From Sympetrum striolatum (Eukaryota > Arthropoda > Insecta > Odonata > Libellulidae): a stretch of 64,000 nt of DNA. The stretch covers positions 37,704,943 to 37,768,942 of the forward strand of contig OX388347.1 in assembly GCA_947579665.1 (NCBI GenBank), written 5' to 3'. A program made the translations under genes and the position numbers. The notes beneath the pieces were generated by a model. It was not told the DNA's origin. It did no database searches and was given only the letters and a program-made list of their open reading frames with translations. This document shows positions 25,758 through 38,200 of this stretch, piece after piece (the first letter of the stretch is position 1; each line of letters starts with the position of its first letter).

Positions 25758-27087
25758 AAAGGGACGGCTTTAAAGAATGCATTCAGTAACTTCTATTTTA
25801 TAAAATTTGTGAATTTGTTCTGATCGAAGTAATTCTTTGCCATTATTATGGCCCTCAAAGAAGTAACAACTTCGCAAATTGAGTTTCTAATAAAGTTTGA
25901 TTAAAGCAACTCAAATTTAGTCATCACTCAAGGAAATTAATAATATTCAACCCTATTTATGTACGTAATTATGTAAGTACCTTGCATGTGATGGAGCACT
26001 AGCTAATCAAGTTCAGAATGATTCTACAGACATGATCCGTCCTTCATATACTATTATTACTCAGCAAATAATTCAATTAACGAATCTTGCATTTCTTCCT
26101 GAGATAACGCATTATCAACTAACTAGTAAGTTTTTCCTTACAGCACCTAATTAGTTAATAAACTTTCTGTTAAATAAAGCTCAATTATTAAATAATGCAA
26201 ATTACAAACACTGAAAATGATAATTTAATATTGTCGTATTCAAAAATTTTAAAGTTGCTCCTTTTATATGAGAGGCTACTAAATTCGATTTGAAAATAAC
26301 TTTTTATAAACGAATAAACAAGAATAGACGAACGTCTACTAAAACACGGTATTGTTTTCTGATTCCCATAAATGACTCCACAATTAAGTAATAATATGAA
26401 TCTTACTATGGTTATGAAAATACTTTTGAACCTCAATGATCTATCCACAGTATAGGGCATGCTTCAGTTTAGGGAAAGTAACTGAAAAGTCTAAGCACAT
26501 TTGATCTGACAACTGATATTTGATAATTGTCAGTTATGCAATGCAATAGTCGAAACCATTTTTCCGATAATAAATACTCTTATCGTGGTATCTACTCAGC
26601 TTGGGGCAAGAATGCACCAATGCACCACTCCATTCATAAATCGTTGCACCATGCACTGCGTCACGCATACTGCATTTATGCTCACGTATATCTCAAGCTC
26701 CACTAATCACGAACAATCTGAAATTTTTTTTCTTAGCAATTCTGAGAGATTAAGAGCTTTTTCCCTTTGAGCGCGAAGTGTACTGCCCTCGAATTTTACT
26801 TATGAATCAGATGGATACTAACTAATAAGGCCGATGAAGATTGACAGATAAATGCCTGTAAATGAATCACCTCTGTTTACTCACAATTATATGATCTAGC
26901 GGCTAAGGATTACGTAGATATAAGATAAGAGAGACCTTTCAAAAGGCATGAGTGTGAAGATGAATCAATGAAATCAAAATCAATTACGAGAAATTAAGGG
27001 GAGTGATTGCTATTATCAACGATGATCTATGAACTATGTATCTAAGACTTGGAGAAAAATAATGACTCATGATCAAAGGGAACAGAA

Positions 27088-27119
27088 AGAACGATGACGC
27101 ATAAGATTGTCATCGTTCT
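27088..27119. repeat. Perfect hairpin, 11-bp arms
   Basis: AGAACGATGAC and GTCATCGTTCT are separated by 10 nt. No T-run or gene context gives it a function. Confidence 0.8.
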
Positions 27120-27304
27120 CTAGCATATTTCAACCCTTTCATGTTTCTAATTTCATTTTTTAATTATATTCTATTATATATTATATTCAATGTATATTTC
27201 AATTTTTATATAATTTTTGAGCTTGGGTGATGATACAGAAATAAATAATGCTCATAAAAAGGATATTAATCTTTTAAAACACAAAGACCCTTTGTGAAAA
27301 ACAT

Positions 27305-27386
27305 CTCACCCATATTCTGATGTTTTAAACTGAAGTCACTTAAATCTCACCTATAATCTTCGTGTTTTAAACTAAATTCACTTTGA
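27305..27386. repeat. Two-copy tandem repeat of about 41 bp
   Basis: TCTCACCCATATTCTGATGT followed by TTTAAACTGAAGTCACTT is repeated as TCTCACCTATAATCTTCGTG followed by TTTTAAACTAAATTCACTTT. Confidence 0.75.
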
Positions 27387-27884
27387 TTTTTGGGTCTGAT
27401 CTGAGTGAACCCCTATGTTAACATGTATATGAAGTTGGCTGACAATGGAGCAGTTCAGGATTGTTTTATGAATCGTTCCCAATGAACTCACAGATAATGT
27501 GTTCTCATTCGCTATGTAAACAATATGACGGCCTTTCTACCTAGATATTTTAATAAATCGATACTATCATCAATAGATTAACTTCTCAAACAAAATGACA
27601 ACCTCCAGTTCTCTTTTGAGCAGAGCTATGACACCAACGGATAGATCGAATGATAAGCAGCTGTGGATGATGCATGCTTACATCTTGCTCTGGTAATAGA
27701 CCAAAGTGTCTTGAATGTCTCACGACCAGCCATGATATTATTACTATATATCTCCTTCCGTATAAGACTGATTCATCACCGTTCTTGTAATAGTACACAA
27801 ACTAGTCAATGAGTTATCAAAGGCCGATGTTGATAGGGTGTCATATGTTGTGAATAGTTCGCTATTAAACGCTTTTATATCATC

Positions 27885-28190
27885 ATGCATCTTTAGCTCG
27901 GTAATTTCGATGCCGGTTGAACGTTGAAAACGACTTTTCTTCTCAAATTAACCGGCTAAGTATAGTTCACTTTGAGTAATTTAAGGCAAGCTCGGAAATT
28001 TTGATGCCTGTTGAAAGTTAAACAAGTTTCCTTTAAAAAAAAGGAATCGGTTTTGGGTAGCTTTGCACTTAAGTCAAAACGGCTTGTTAGAATGAATTTG
28101 CCGGGTAGCTTAGTTGGTGCTTCATCAAGGAAGACTATAGATTCGATAGCAGTGTGTCCGAAATGATCGAAGCCCTCGGCTGAAGAACTG
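27885..28190 (+). repeat. SINE-tail fragments in a roughly 105-bp direct repeat
   Basis: AGCTCGGTAATTTCGATGCC near 27,895 recurs as AGCTCGGAAATTTTGATGCC near 27,990, with similar following bases. Between them is CTAAGTATAGTTCACTTTGA, matching the tail of the SINE at 28.5 kb. The segment GGGTAGCTTAGTTGGTGCTT near 28,105 resembles a tRNA A-box. I read this as overlapping pieces of the same SINE family. Confidence 0.5.
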
Positions 28191-28469
28191 AGTATAGGCA
28201 AAAATTATTCGAAATATTTTTAAACAGTGATTTACACGATTAAATACGCGACGTCGTGATTCCAGCTCTCAGCGAACGCGATTTTCGCAGCCAGACGACA
28301 AAAATATTTTGCGATATTATAGCGAGAACAGATGGCCTTTATTGGTCTTTTTTCCGGATAGTATAAGGTGAGCTAATATGAAAATTATTTTGGTAGTTTG
28401 GTGTTTCACACTCCCTGCCATACGCCTTGCTGCGGCTCGCGGGGTACTAATGTAAAATATAAATGTTAA

Positions 28470-28620
28470 AGCAGCATTTTGGATAAAGGATAGATCTGGG
28501 ATTCGATTCCCGGCCCCGTCAGGCCCTTTTCAAGTCCGTTTTTCCTTACTACTTTACCTCTCAAACTGACTGGCTCAGTAAAATTTACTTTGAGTAAATT
28601 TTTCTACTGGTTCATTTTAC
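28470..28620 (+). repeat. tRNA-derived SINE copy
   Basis: Contains GGGATTCGATTCCCGGCCCC followed by CGTCAGGCCCTTTTCAAGTC, then CTCAAACTGACTGGCTCAGT and TTTACTTTGAGTAAATTT. The first part aligns with the copy at 25590-25757. The tail aligns with sequence at 27940-27985. Confidence 0.7.
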
Positions 28621-31602
28621 GTGGTATATCATAATTTATCTCATAATCTTTATTTCTCCATGTTTTAATGGATATGAACTACAAATACGCGAGTATTTCA
28701 AGCAAGGTTTCTTTAACCCAAATAGCCTGTTATCTCGTACAAAATGCACACATTCATGTTTTCCGTTTAACTTGAAGTTCTCTCGTTTGAATACAGAACG
28801 GTAAATATTGCATCAGCGTTGGAGATGCGATAAGATTACACTCAAGCCCAGTCTCGCAAATTTAAGATCTAATCAATCGACAATTCAATACGTATGAAAA
28901 TGGCCTTTTAAGATAAGGCTTGAAAAGTTTACTGAAAAATAATGTCTATAGTTAAAAAATAAAGACTATTTTTTTCTCTGTAGAATTATCATTTTTATAC
29001 GTTTCGATTTGTTATATTCTTTCTCAGAGGAGAACTATCACGGTTTATTTGTTTCGATGTCGAATATAATATGTATGATATTGTATATAGATGTCGTGAC
29101 AATATGAATATTCTACCATGTACTGAATTATTTTACTTAAATGATAGACCTTATTTATATTTTTATGAACGATAGATCTTATTTATGTTTTTTGATCTTA
29201 TATCTTATGTATAGTATGAACAGTGAAATATAATTGTACGGCCTACGGGGGGTTTTTTGAGGGGTTTCACTCCCGTCTTGGGCGAATCTCAGGCTTAAAA
29301 TCATTTGTTTTATGTTCCCCTTAAACGTTGTCTCCTGGCCAGACGGCCAACTTGCAACGTAAATCTAACTATTTACTAAAATAATAATAATAGAAAACAA
29401 TATAAAAATTAGATTTGGATTCTGCAAAATACAAAATTAGCTCGTTTCCAGCGATAAAAATGGTCATTTAGTTTTGATCATGCCAAGAGGAGACTTAAAA
29501 CTCTGCCGAACAAAACGGAGTATAGAAAGTTTAACTAATGACCATTCAAATTAACCTACTTAAGTACAAGCAGTCGTAGACATGAATATTTTGTTAGACG
29601 TTTGGTGATAACATCGGCGGTTTCAGTAGGAATGAAAACTTCTATGGAATGGCTTCCGTGAGAAAAGCGGGAAGGTCTCAAAACCTTTGGCTAAGTCAGC
29701 TACGGCGTATGAAAAATACCACTGCGGCTCTCCATACGCACAATGGAAGGTTAAGGAGTTTTGACACTCTCACAAGAGAAGGCTAATGTGCGCATATTAT
29801 TCTCTTCTCTCCATACGTGGGCAACTCCGAAGAATTTTCTGAGTTGCATGCGGAATTCAACCAGCGCGTATTGAAAAGAAGATTTTCCATAAGGAAGCAA
29901 ACACTATGAATATTTATGACGAATAACAGCTGCCCTTGTTTATGGAGCTTTTAATTATACTTTTAAATCGAGAGGCACTCCAAAGTGTAATTTTCAAATT
30001 AGAATAATGCACTTCTTCAACGACGATTCCCATATCGTTATAAATTCAGAAAATTTCTAATATGAAATGCCTCAAATTAAAGAGAAACCGCGTAGCGATT
30101 GATACGAGAAAATTACGACTTAATCATATTTAAAATATTTTTCTTAAATATTGGCGACTGTTCGTATATAGTTAGAAGATACGAAGAAGTCTTTCGGTAC
30201 ATCATCTGGAAAATTGTTCACCGATTATTCTAACAATGCATTACTCAAAATTGTGTATCGTTTATTTAAAGAATACAAATACCTATTCATTCGCCAAACT
30301 ATTTTTGGACTAAACATATTCTACATTGTCTCAAAGAACAGAGCCGCCGTTTTCCTAGATGAAAGAAAAGAAATAGATTGTAAGAAAGCAAATCTTGGCG
30401 AAAGTATGCATGTTATAAAAGGAATTCAATAGAACCAAAATCGTAGAGTAGAATCTAAGATATTATTTACTTCTTAGTATACCAGTACGTTAGTACTTAT
30501 CTTAGTATAATTCATACGCATTTCCTAGATTTCCTTAATTTTACTCAAAAATAGTAATATTCATTATGAATTTTTACGTCAAGATCAGGTTGAGAAATGG
30601 AAATATTTCAGTCTATCAATTCTTTACTATACACAGCATATATTGCACTATTGCAATATTAAACCATCACTTTTTATCCATTTCAGAGATAATGAGAAGG
30701 ATAAGTGACTAAATGATTAATTGTATGGGACGTATTCCGTTACCTTAGCAGTTTAACTCTGCCTTCGGCAGTGGACGTAGCAGCTCACCAAAGCTATCGC
30801 CCGTCTCAAAACAGAGAAGAGAAAAGTATTTTGATAGTGGTAGAAATCCGCTCATACAAAAATTAAATTTTAAAAACAACTTCACTAATAGCCCCGGAAA
30901 TAGTGTTGAATTTAATCGTTCGTGAGACAGAACGCATACGTGAACCTGAGCAGGAAAGGTATACGGCAGTGAATTTAGATGTAAAAAAATTCTGAACGCA
31001 TCTTATTGAATCGACTGACGCCACTACTGATCAACCCCACAATTTACACCTTAACCTGCCCAGAAAATTACATCCGTGGAGTTTCAACCCCTTTACCATT
31101 TTTCGATCGAACTAAGTAAATTTTACCTACTTACATGTAAATGTTTAAGTAGTTATTCTTTTTTTTGTTTTTGAATACCATTATTGGCACGTCTTCTTGT
31201 CTTTTAAATCTCATTTAATCTGATTTCATCACTAAGTATAGTTTCCCTGTATTATATCTGTAAGTTTCGCAGATTTTTCACTCTCCCCTTCTTGAGGGTA
31301 CTTTCCTACAGTGAAAATTGTTTTCCTGAGCTCTTAGCATCGGTTTTTTAATCCAAACAGTAGTATTCTTCTGTGTATTATTTTTCAAGCTATTTCTTTT
31401 TTTACCTTTATATAACGATGGGTTAAATGTAAGAAGTCTTTGTAGTCTCGAACTTACCCTAAATAAATTCCTTAATAATTATTAATATTCAGCTCTTCAG
31501 AAGAATTTTTGCTTTCAAACAATTGTACAGAATCCACAATAAAACAACCAGTAATACTTTTTTAAATCTTTAACTAATTTTCTAGAGGATTTTGTACAAG
31601 TT
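28621..31602. other. No gene seen, 3 kb
   Basis: Mostly AT-rich. A GC-richer patch at 29,240-29,350 and the word GCCAAGAGGAGACTTAAAAC near 29,480 resemble, in reverse, the dispersed AGACTAAAAGTCT repeat. No coding region supported. Confidence 0.5.
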
Positions 31603-32400
31603 TTGATTGTAGATTCTTCTAAAATAAGATTCGACCAAACACTATTCATTATGTTCTGCTCTTCGCCAAGATTTGAGAAATCTGTACTCTCGAGACCAAT
31701 CACCAATTCCTCCAATAAAATCCTCACAAACGGCCCTTCGACACATTCCCCCGCCAGAAAGGGGGCGTTCCAAGTGTCGATCACGGATCAACCGTCACGA
31801 TCCTATGCATATGCCGACCAAAGCGGGGTAGCCGCGGTCCGCCGAGGCGTCAGGGAATTGAATGGAGAGCCCTTGCAGACTGGTTGCGTGCGGAATTCCG
31901 AAGGACTCTTTCTTTCCCTTTCTACTGCCGTCGGACAAGACGGCGTCTCAATAGAAATCAACCCTCGCGCGCGGACGGACTCTCGCAGTAATCGTTTAAC
32001 GTGTCCGACTCGAGCTCTGCCAAATCGAATTAAGTCTTCTGCCGGACACGGAATTCTTCCTCGGGCTCGTGAGCGTTTGAATGAGGGAGCGAACGGACGA
32101 GTGAATGGCCGAGTGTGCCTCTAACCGACACTAAAGGGTTCCCCGCGGGTTCGAAACGATGCCTTTAACGTCTTCTCGACCACGGACTTGTTGGATTCAT
32201 GCGTATGCTACGGTGATGAAAGGAGGTGGTTTTCGAATGATAAATAACAGCGAGTTTCCGGAAGGAAAACATCGAAGAAAGTTGCCAATTATCGCCGTGC
32301 ATGAGGGTAGCTGACGTTAATTCAGGATTACCTATCGAAATGAGCGACAATGTAAGCTATAAAAAGACGACTCCTTTAAACAGTTCCCGCCATAGAATGT
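31603..32400. promoter_or_regulatory. CpG-containing island with a downstream TATA-like box
   Basis: Clearly richer in G, C and CpG than the surrounding DNA. It holds a 173-codon plus-strand open frame whose translation matches nothing I know; long frames are expected in GC-rich DNA. A TATAAAAA at 32358-32365 lies at its edge. It could be the promoter and 5' exon of a gene whose other exons lie outside this window or are not recognisable, or an old transposon. Confidence 0.35.
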
Positions 32401-33279
32401 CATTACACTGTCTGTACTAGCTCATGCAGAGGTGCAGAAACTGCAAATCGTTTTCAATCAGGTAATTGGCGGATGAGACAATCTGTCCTTGTAAGAGAAA
32501 AAGCTAGAAATTTGGAGTTACCGCATTATTTTGAGCTTAGCTAAAATGAAAACCTTAGACATGTTACTTAATCTTGGAAGAATGAGAATTGAAGTTTTTT
32601 CGTACTTTAGCTATTCTAAATAAATTTTCTCTCAAAAGTGAGAATGGAGGATAAAAATGAATGTTTTATTACAATAATATCTTGCCAGAAAAGTTTGTCC
32701 TGTTTGAAAAGGAAATCTTTGCCATGGATTAAACAAGTGTTAGTAAAATTTAAAACTATTATTGTTTGAGGTTGAACATGATCACCGGTTCCTTTTTAGG
32801 CAAGCAGCGAACATATTTTCCTCTTACCGAAAGTAGTTAAATTTAACGTAAGGGTAACCTGTGATATCCTATTCGCGCCTAAACCAATTCCCTATATTAC
32901 ATTTAAGTCTAAATCAGCACTAAAGCTAAACTAGTTAGGAGTGGTAATCACCCATCCTTACCATCACTGTATTTTAAGTATTTTGTGATTACGAAAGCGA
33001 AAATACCTTTTAACCTTTGAAACGCGAGATTGAAATGATTGAACAAAACGTTTCCATCATTCAGTGTGAAAAATTTTGCGAATTCGCATCGGCTTGCAAA
33101 ACTGCACGAAGATAAGCTGGGAAAAAATGTTGCATTCTATACTTGAAGGGATGATAGAGTAGATCTGAGAAAAGAAAACAGCTGTCTACTTAATATATAC
33201 AATATTATAGAGATTCTAGAAGTATATCTTGAAGTATGACTTGTTCTTGTACTGAAAAGGAATTATACACTACCTTTGT
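32401..33279. other. No gene seen
   Basis: AT-rich DNA between the CpG island and the 3' side of the broken retrotransposon. No feature stands out. Confidence 0.55.
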
Positions 33280-35010
33280 TTTTGTTAGGTTTATTCGGAG
33301 CCCTATCTCCTGGTCCGCTGTGTTTAGCTCCTGAAGTTTTGAAGTTAGATCCTTTGCGTTAGCTACAAAGAGAACTTTATCTGCATAATACAGGTTATTG
33401 AAGTACTCCCCGTTAAACCTTCTCCTCCAAATTTAGGGTTTTAAAAACTTCTTCCAAACCCTCTGTGAATAAGATAGGAGATGAACAGTCGCCTTGTCGA
33501 ATTTCCTTCTCAACCTTGAATTCGAAGGTCTCTTCACACAGACTTACAGAGGCTGTGGCATTCCTGCGGATGCTATGTAAGAGACTGATGTACTCAGCAT
33601 CCATACCTTGATCTTCAGTGCTTTCAGAGCGGAGGAGTTACTTAGTAGAAGGTTTGCTAATAATCCATAAAACAGAGCACAAGTGGCATTTCTTACTCAT
33701 TCGTTCTATTAATAATTTCCTGCAGTGTGAATATGGTCTATAGTAATGAATCTCTTTCGGAATCCCGCTTGCTCTCTAGGTTGGGCAGAGGATAGGGTCG
33801 TCTTCAGATGTTCAGCTATTATTGTTGTTGTTGTTTCTTCAAAATGCTTCAACAACTTTCGCACATTGGCTCCAACCGGGAATCGAACCCGGACCCGCTT
33901 TCACCGAAATCTAAAGCGTTGCCCACTAGATCATCTGGGAGCCCTTTAGCTAATATCCTCATGAATGTTGTATACACAGCTGGGAGGAGGCTGATGGGGT
34001 TAGTTCTCAAAATCTTCTTCTCTTCCTTTCTTGTTTCTTGCTATGCAGAATGACAATCCTAGTATGGTTTCAGTCCTTGGAGGTTCTACCTTGTTTTAAG
34101 CAATTAGTGATTAACTGCGCTAAAACATTAGCAATCTCTATTCCACCAGAATCCAGATATTCTGCGAACACCCCTCCTGCTCCTCCTGCTTTCCTATTCT
34201 TCATTTGCTGAATCGCCGCCAATACTTCTTATGGGAGAATTGAAAGTGGAACTAGTGAGTGTTGGCTTCGGCATTTTCTGATTTCTTTTATAAGTTGTCG
34301 AATTATTCTGTAACTGTGCTCAATATTGCTGATCTGTAGAATGGTATTGTGCCATCTCCTTTCTTTAAGGCTAAAATATGTGTTCTTCTCTATTTCTAGG
34401 CGTTTTCTGGCCCATTTGTTGCTCTTGTTGTTCTCTATGGTCTCTTGCACAACTTTTACAATGAAATTCCTCTCGTCTTCCTTGATGGCCTCTCTGATAG
34501 TTCTGAATTTCATGACTTTGGTTTCGAGTTCTTTCTTTTGAAGTGCTGAGAATATATTCCTTTTAAGAGTTATTCTACACATACATCTTGCCATAGTGTT
34601 GAAGTCATTCAATACTTCTGTTAGTTACTTTTTATAGTTTTTTCCAATAAGTTGCCTTTTTCATTTTTTGTTCCATTGGGATCTTTCTACGACCACCTTC
34701 TCGTAGGATTCTTCTTAAAGTACATATTTGTTACATACATGTTGGTGCATTCCTCAAACTCTACCAGGCGGTGACTTCGTTCATTTCTCCAGCCCAGTTC
34801 ATACTATCCTGCGATAGTTTCGTCGGCTTCCCGCTGACCTACATGAGCATTAAAATCACCCTTAGTAACTTTATAGTAGAGGACCTCCCTGTCATGTTTA
34901 GTGCCGAAAGTTTGGTAGATGTTTTCATCTTCGCTGCTTTCTGCTGTTAGTGTATAGACTTGGATTACCTGTTCTGAGAAACGCTAATTTATCTTTAGAA
35001 TTAGTTTGCA
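33280..35010 (-). mobile_element. Broken RTE-type non-LTR retrotransposon
   Basis: Reading the minus strand from high to low coordinates, conceptual translation shows an endonuclease segment (GDFNAHVGQ, then ELGWRNERSHRLVEFEE, near 34.8 kb) and a linker frame (34229-34612). It then shows PISLLPAVY near 33.97 kb, QAGFRK and TIDHIHT near 33.75 kb, SIRRNATASVSL and IRQGDCSSPILFT at 33.5 kb, and NLYYADKVLFVANAKDL near 33.37 kb. These are the expected apurinic endonuclease and reverse transcriptase blocks, in order. Stops and frameshifts interrupt it, and the catalytic YADD box reads YADK, so it cannot be active. A tRNA-like SINE sits inside at 33868-33943. Confidence 0.85.
33868..33943 (-). repeat. 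tRNA-like SINE head inside the RTE element
   Basis: 76 nt on the minus strand. It has an acceptor-like stem GGCTCC/GGAGCC, an internal B-box TCCGGGTTCGATTCCCGG that forms a perfect T-arm, and an A-box-like AGATGATCTAGTGGGC. The anticodon arm is irregular. The same unit recurs at 35172-35247. Because it interrupts retrotransposon sequence and is not unique, I call it a SINE rather than a tRNA gene. Confidence 0.7.
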
Positions 35011-35171
35011 AACCCTGTCTGATACACCTACAGGATTTGAATTTAATTGCCTTCAACCCCCATTAACCCCCCGATGAGGCAATAAATTCTGTCTTTGAGA
35101 AGAAGGGACACATACAAGTAGTAGGTAGTATTGATAATACTACTTCCAGAGCTTACGTTTTTTTGCACATG

Positions 35172-35247
35172 AGCTCCCACCCGGAATCGAACTTGGGACC
35201 GCTTTCACCGAAGCCGAACGCGCTGCCCACGTGTCTATCCGGGAGCC
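35172..35247 (-). repeat. tRNA-like SINE head, second copy
   Basis: Same 76-nt length and same strand as the copy at 33868-33943, with matching GCTCCC/GGGAGC ends, the shared segment CTTCGGTGAAAGCGG and a B-box-like GTTCGATTCCGG. It lies just upstream of the 5' side of the broken RTE element. Confidence 0.7.
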
Positions 35248-38200
35248 CTCGCAACATACAACTTCCTAGATAATAACATATTAAGTTAAGCGTGAAGAAT
35301 GAAAATAACAAGTTTGTGGCAATCTAAGAAGTATTCAAATTACTTTGGTAACGATTAGATGTAGACTGGGCTTCGAAGATAAAACAAAAGAAAAACGGAA
35401 CAACGTATCAACTGAAGTAGTACTATAGTAATAGCATCAGCTGTAGAAATTAGTAATAGGAACGAATATGAGAGCAATAATTTACAGAAGAGTTTTGGTA
35501 GCCACTAAAGAGAAGGTTTGTAAGAGACAGAATTAGAAGAGAGAACATTAGAGAGATGTTTGAGGTGAATGACATCAGCACGTAGATTAGATATCGAAAG
35601 AAAGAATGGAATGAGCATGTTAGAGGAATATGAGGTAAATTGTGGAAGAGGCAAAAGATAAGCTACCACATAGCAGAAGACCTTTAAGAAAAAAGATGAA
35701 GCAGCAGCTCCATGATAAACCAAATGGCCTCAGGAGTATTGGGTTGGTAGTTACAGAAGAAGAAAGAAAAAGATGGTATGCTGGCAAATTTATAACCACT
35801 AATATGTATAAAAACGCGGTATAGTTCGTAACCCGTCTTCCGCGATGCATGTCTATTCTATAACATATATTTAAACACGCTTATGTGATGACAAAGATAG
35901 GGGATTGCTTGTGGTTAGTTAAGTTTGTCAGTCTGCAAAAGACGTCCTCCTACATTTTGCTGTGGAATGTTTCATCCATCGGTGGGTGCGCCATCTGCGA
36001 AGAGTTGTCACTGACCTTATGATTAATTAATCCATCGGCGGAGGATTCCTGTTGCGTCCATTTCCTAAAAGACAATCAAAATTAATAAAAGTTATGACTC
36101 ATTTTTAGGGTAAATCAAATTTATAAGGAGAGTGATCAGAATATTACCAGACCTTCAGCATTAATTTTAATGTTTTCTTCACGTTTGAATAGTCAAAGAA
36201 TAGATTTGTAAATATACACATACTTGGCGTGCATCCAGAAACTAATAGGATAAAACATATCAGATGACTTGACAATAAAGTAAGGTGAAGAACTTTTAGG
36301 GATACCAATGTCTTTTCGAAATGATTTTTAATCAAATGAGCAAATGATTAAACCTACAAGTCTATAGTCCCTTGAGTGCTAGATATGAATTTGACAGAGA
36401 GAGAGAAATTCTTTGTTGTTACGAAAATTCTATTCTACTTCTTTGTTATTCCAACTAATGTTTCATATCTTTGAATTGATTAGTATTCATGTAAACATAA
36501 TGATTACTGATTTCGTAAAAAATGAGAGGGTACATCAAGGGACCGCGAACCACCAGTTGATCACCCCTGATCTGGACTACAAATCTAGCCCCTGATTGTC
36601 CACCAGCAAATTGTAATATCTGAAATCTTAATCTTCATACTCCAAAAAAATAGAAGATCAGTTCATTTGGCTGAAAAATTATTCGCTTATACCTAGGCGG
36701 CATAGACTAAGATACTACGGCATACGATTCTTGAGTTGGAAAGGAATTTCAGAAACATTTCGTAGGGATTTTAATATCAATATCCTTTAGGAAGGATACA
36801 GTTCACAGAGAATAGCGCCAATTAACACGATTTGCGAAATTCCGATCTTGCTCCAAAAAAATCATCATCTTGAGGATGTGAAGCAACTCACGGTGAAAAT
36901 AAATTACGAAGCCTTTCAAACGCCGATCCTGTTACATATTCATTTCCCGTAATCATGGGTAACGCACCTCTCAAGGTCGTTCCTCTGAACCTAATGAATA
37001 AATATTAATGGGGGCATAATTTAGAAGACAAATATTTGGAAGATATGTTAGGCATGCCGGAAAAAACGCGAGGAAAAATAAGCTACGTCCCCTTCCCAGC
37101 GAAAATCCATTTACCGTTCGAATCTCCAAGGATAATTATTTCTGAGGAATCGTTGAAGAAACGCGAACTTATAGTTGCAAACCTCTCCGAAAAAAATAAC
37201 TGCATTTTATAAAGCTTTCCGATTGACTAGAGTGTTTTGAATAGCTGAATTTCGGAGAACGTAGGCTTCGGTGAATCCCGTAGCAACGGTACGCGTCGAC
37301 TACTAAATTCTGCGTTTTCAATAGTTGTGGGAACTAGACTCCCGTAGTTCCGTGCCGCTCGATTCCCTCAATTTCATCAATTTGTTTAGTATTCCTCCGC
37401 AGTAAGTACTGAAAGGCATACAAAGGTTTCCTGAGGTTCCATTGAATTACATATAATACGGGCCGGGCACAGTTCCGTTCGTTGTCATGCCAAAGAGGCA
37501 GCCCATTGTTTCGACAAATCAAACTGTCTTTATCACGAGAGGAAAAACAGTTACGCCACTCTTCGTCCAAACACGCCTGTCATATTTAACAGTTCTTTTG
37601 TCGAATTCGTAAGCTGCATTGCTCTATTTACCTTTAAATATGGCAGGAATCCTTAATTTTGTCGTATTTATATACTCTAGGTTAATTGTCCGAAAAGTTT
37701 AACTCAAAAGTTTGTGTAGCAGTTAAGAATGGTTCAAATTCTCAGTTGACCATATTTCATCGTTCAATAAACCATTCCGGCATTCTCTTTGCATTAAAAA
37801 GAAGACTGGTATAAACAGCTTGATTGTAAAAATCAATCGTTGGAGTAATCATACCAGTAATAGATAGAGTTATAATTCTAATTTTTCTTCCATGAATTGT
37901 AACGTTATATTCTTAAATTTATATATACTTAATTGAATTAATCATAGCTCTTATGAAATTGAGAATTTTTTTAAAGCACAAAAATTCTGCAATTTAACAA
38001 CTGCCTATAAAGTGTCCAGCCCGAAGGCCGGTTGGAACCTCACCACTACAATATTAGCTACCAATTGTTAAATTGGAGTTATAAATAATAATTATTATAA
38101 TATTGATTATAACATATTGCCGAAATACTGTGTCTGGGCCATACGCCCTTACTGTACGTCATTATTGCGACTGGCGAGGTGATTTCAAAATTGGATTTCT

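Larger units (their letters stand above)
25758..27884. other. No gene seen, 2.1 kb
   Basis: AT-rich DNA with the 11-bp hairpin at 27.09 kb and the 41-bp tandem pair at 27.3 kb. Short frames around 27,590-27,800 resemble no known protein. Confidence 0.5.

Noticed and set aside
31603..32124. 173-codon plus-strand frame as a protein gene
   Set aside because: No domain or family resemblance; its length is explained by GC-rich composition with few stop codons. Kept only as a CpG island.
33868..33943. Functional tRNA gene
   Set aside because: The irregular anticodon arm, location inside a dead retrotransposon, and a second similar copy 1.3 kb away point to a SINE head.
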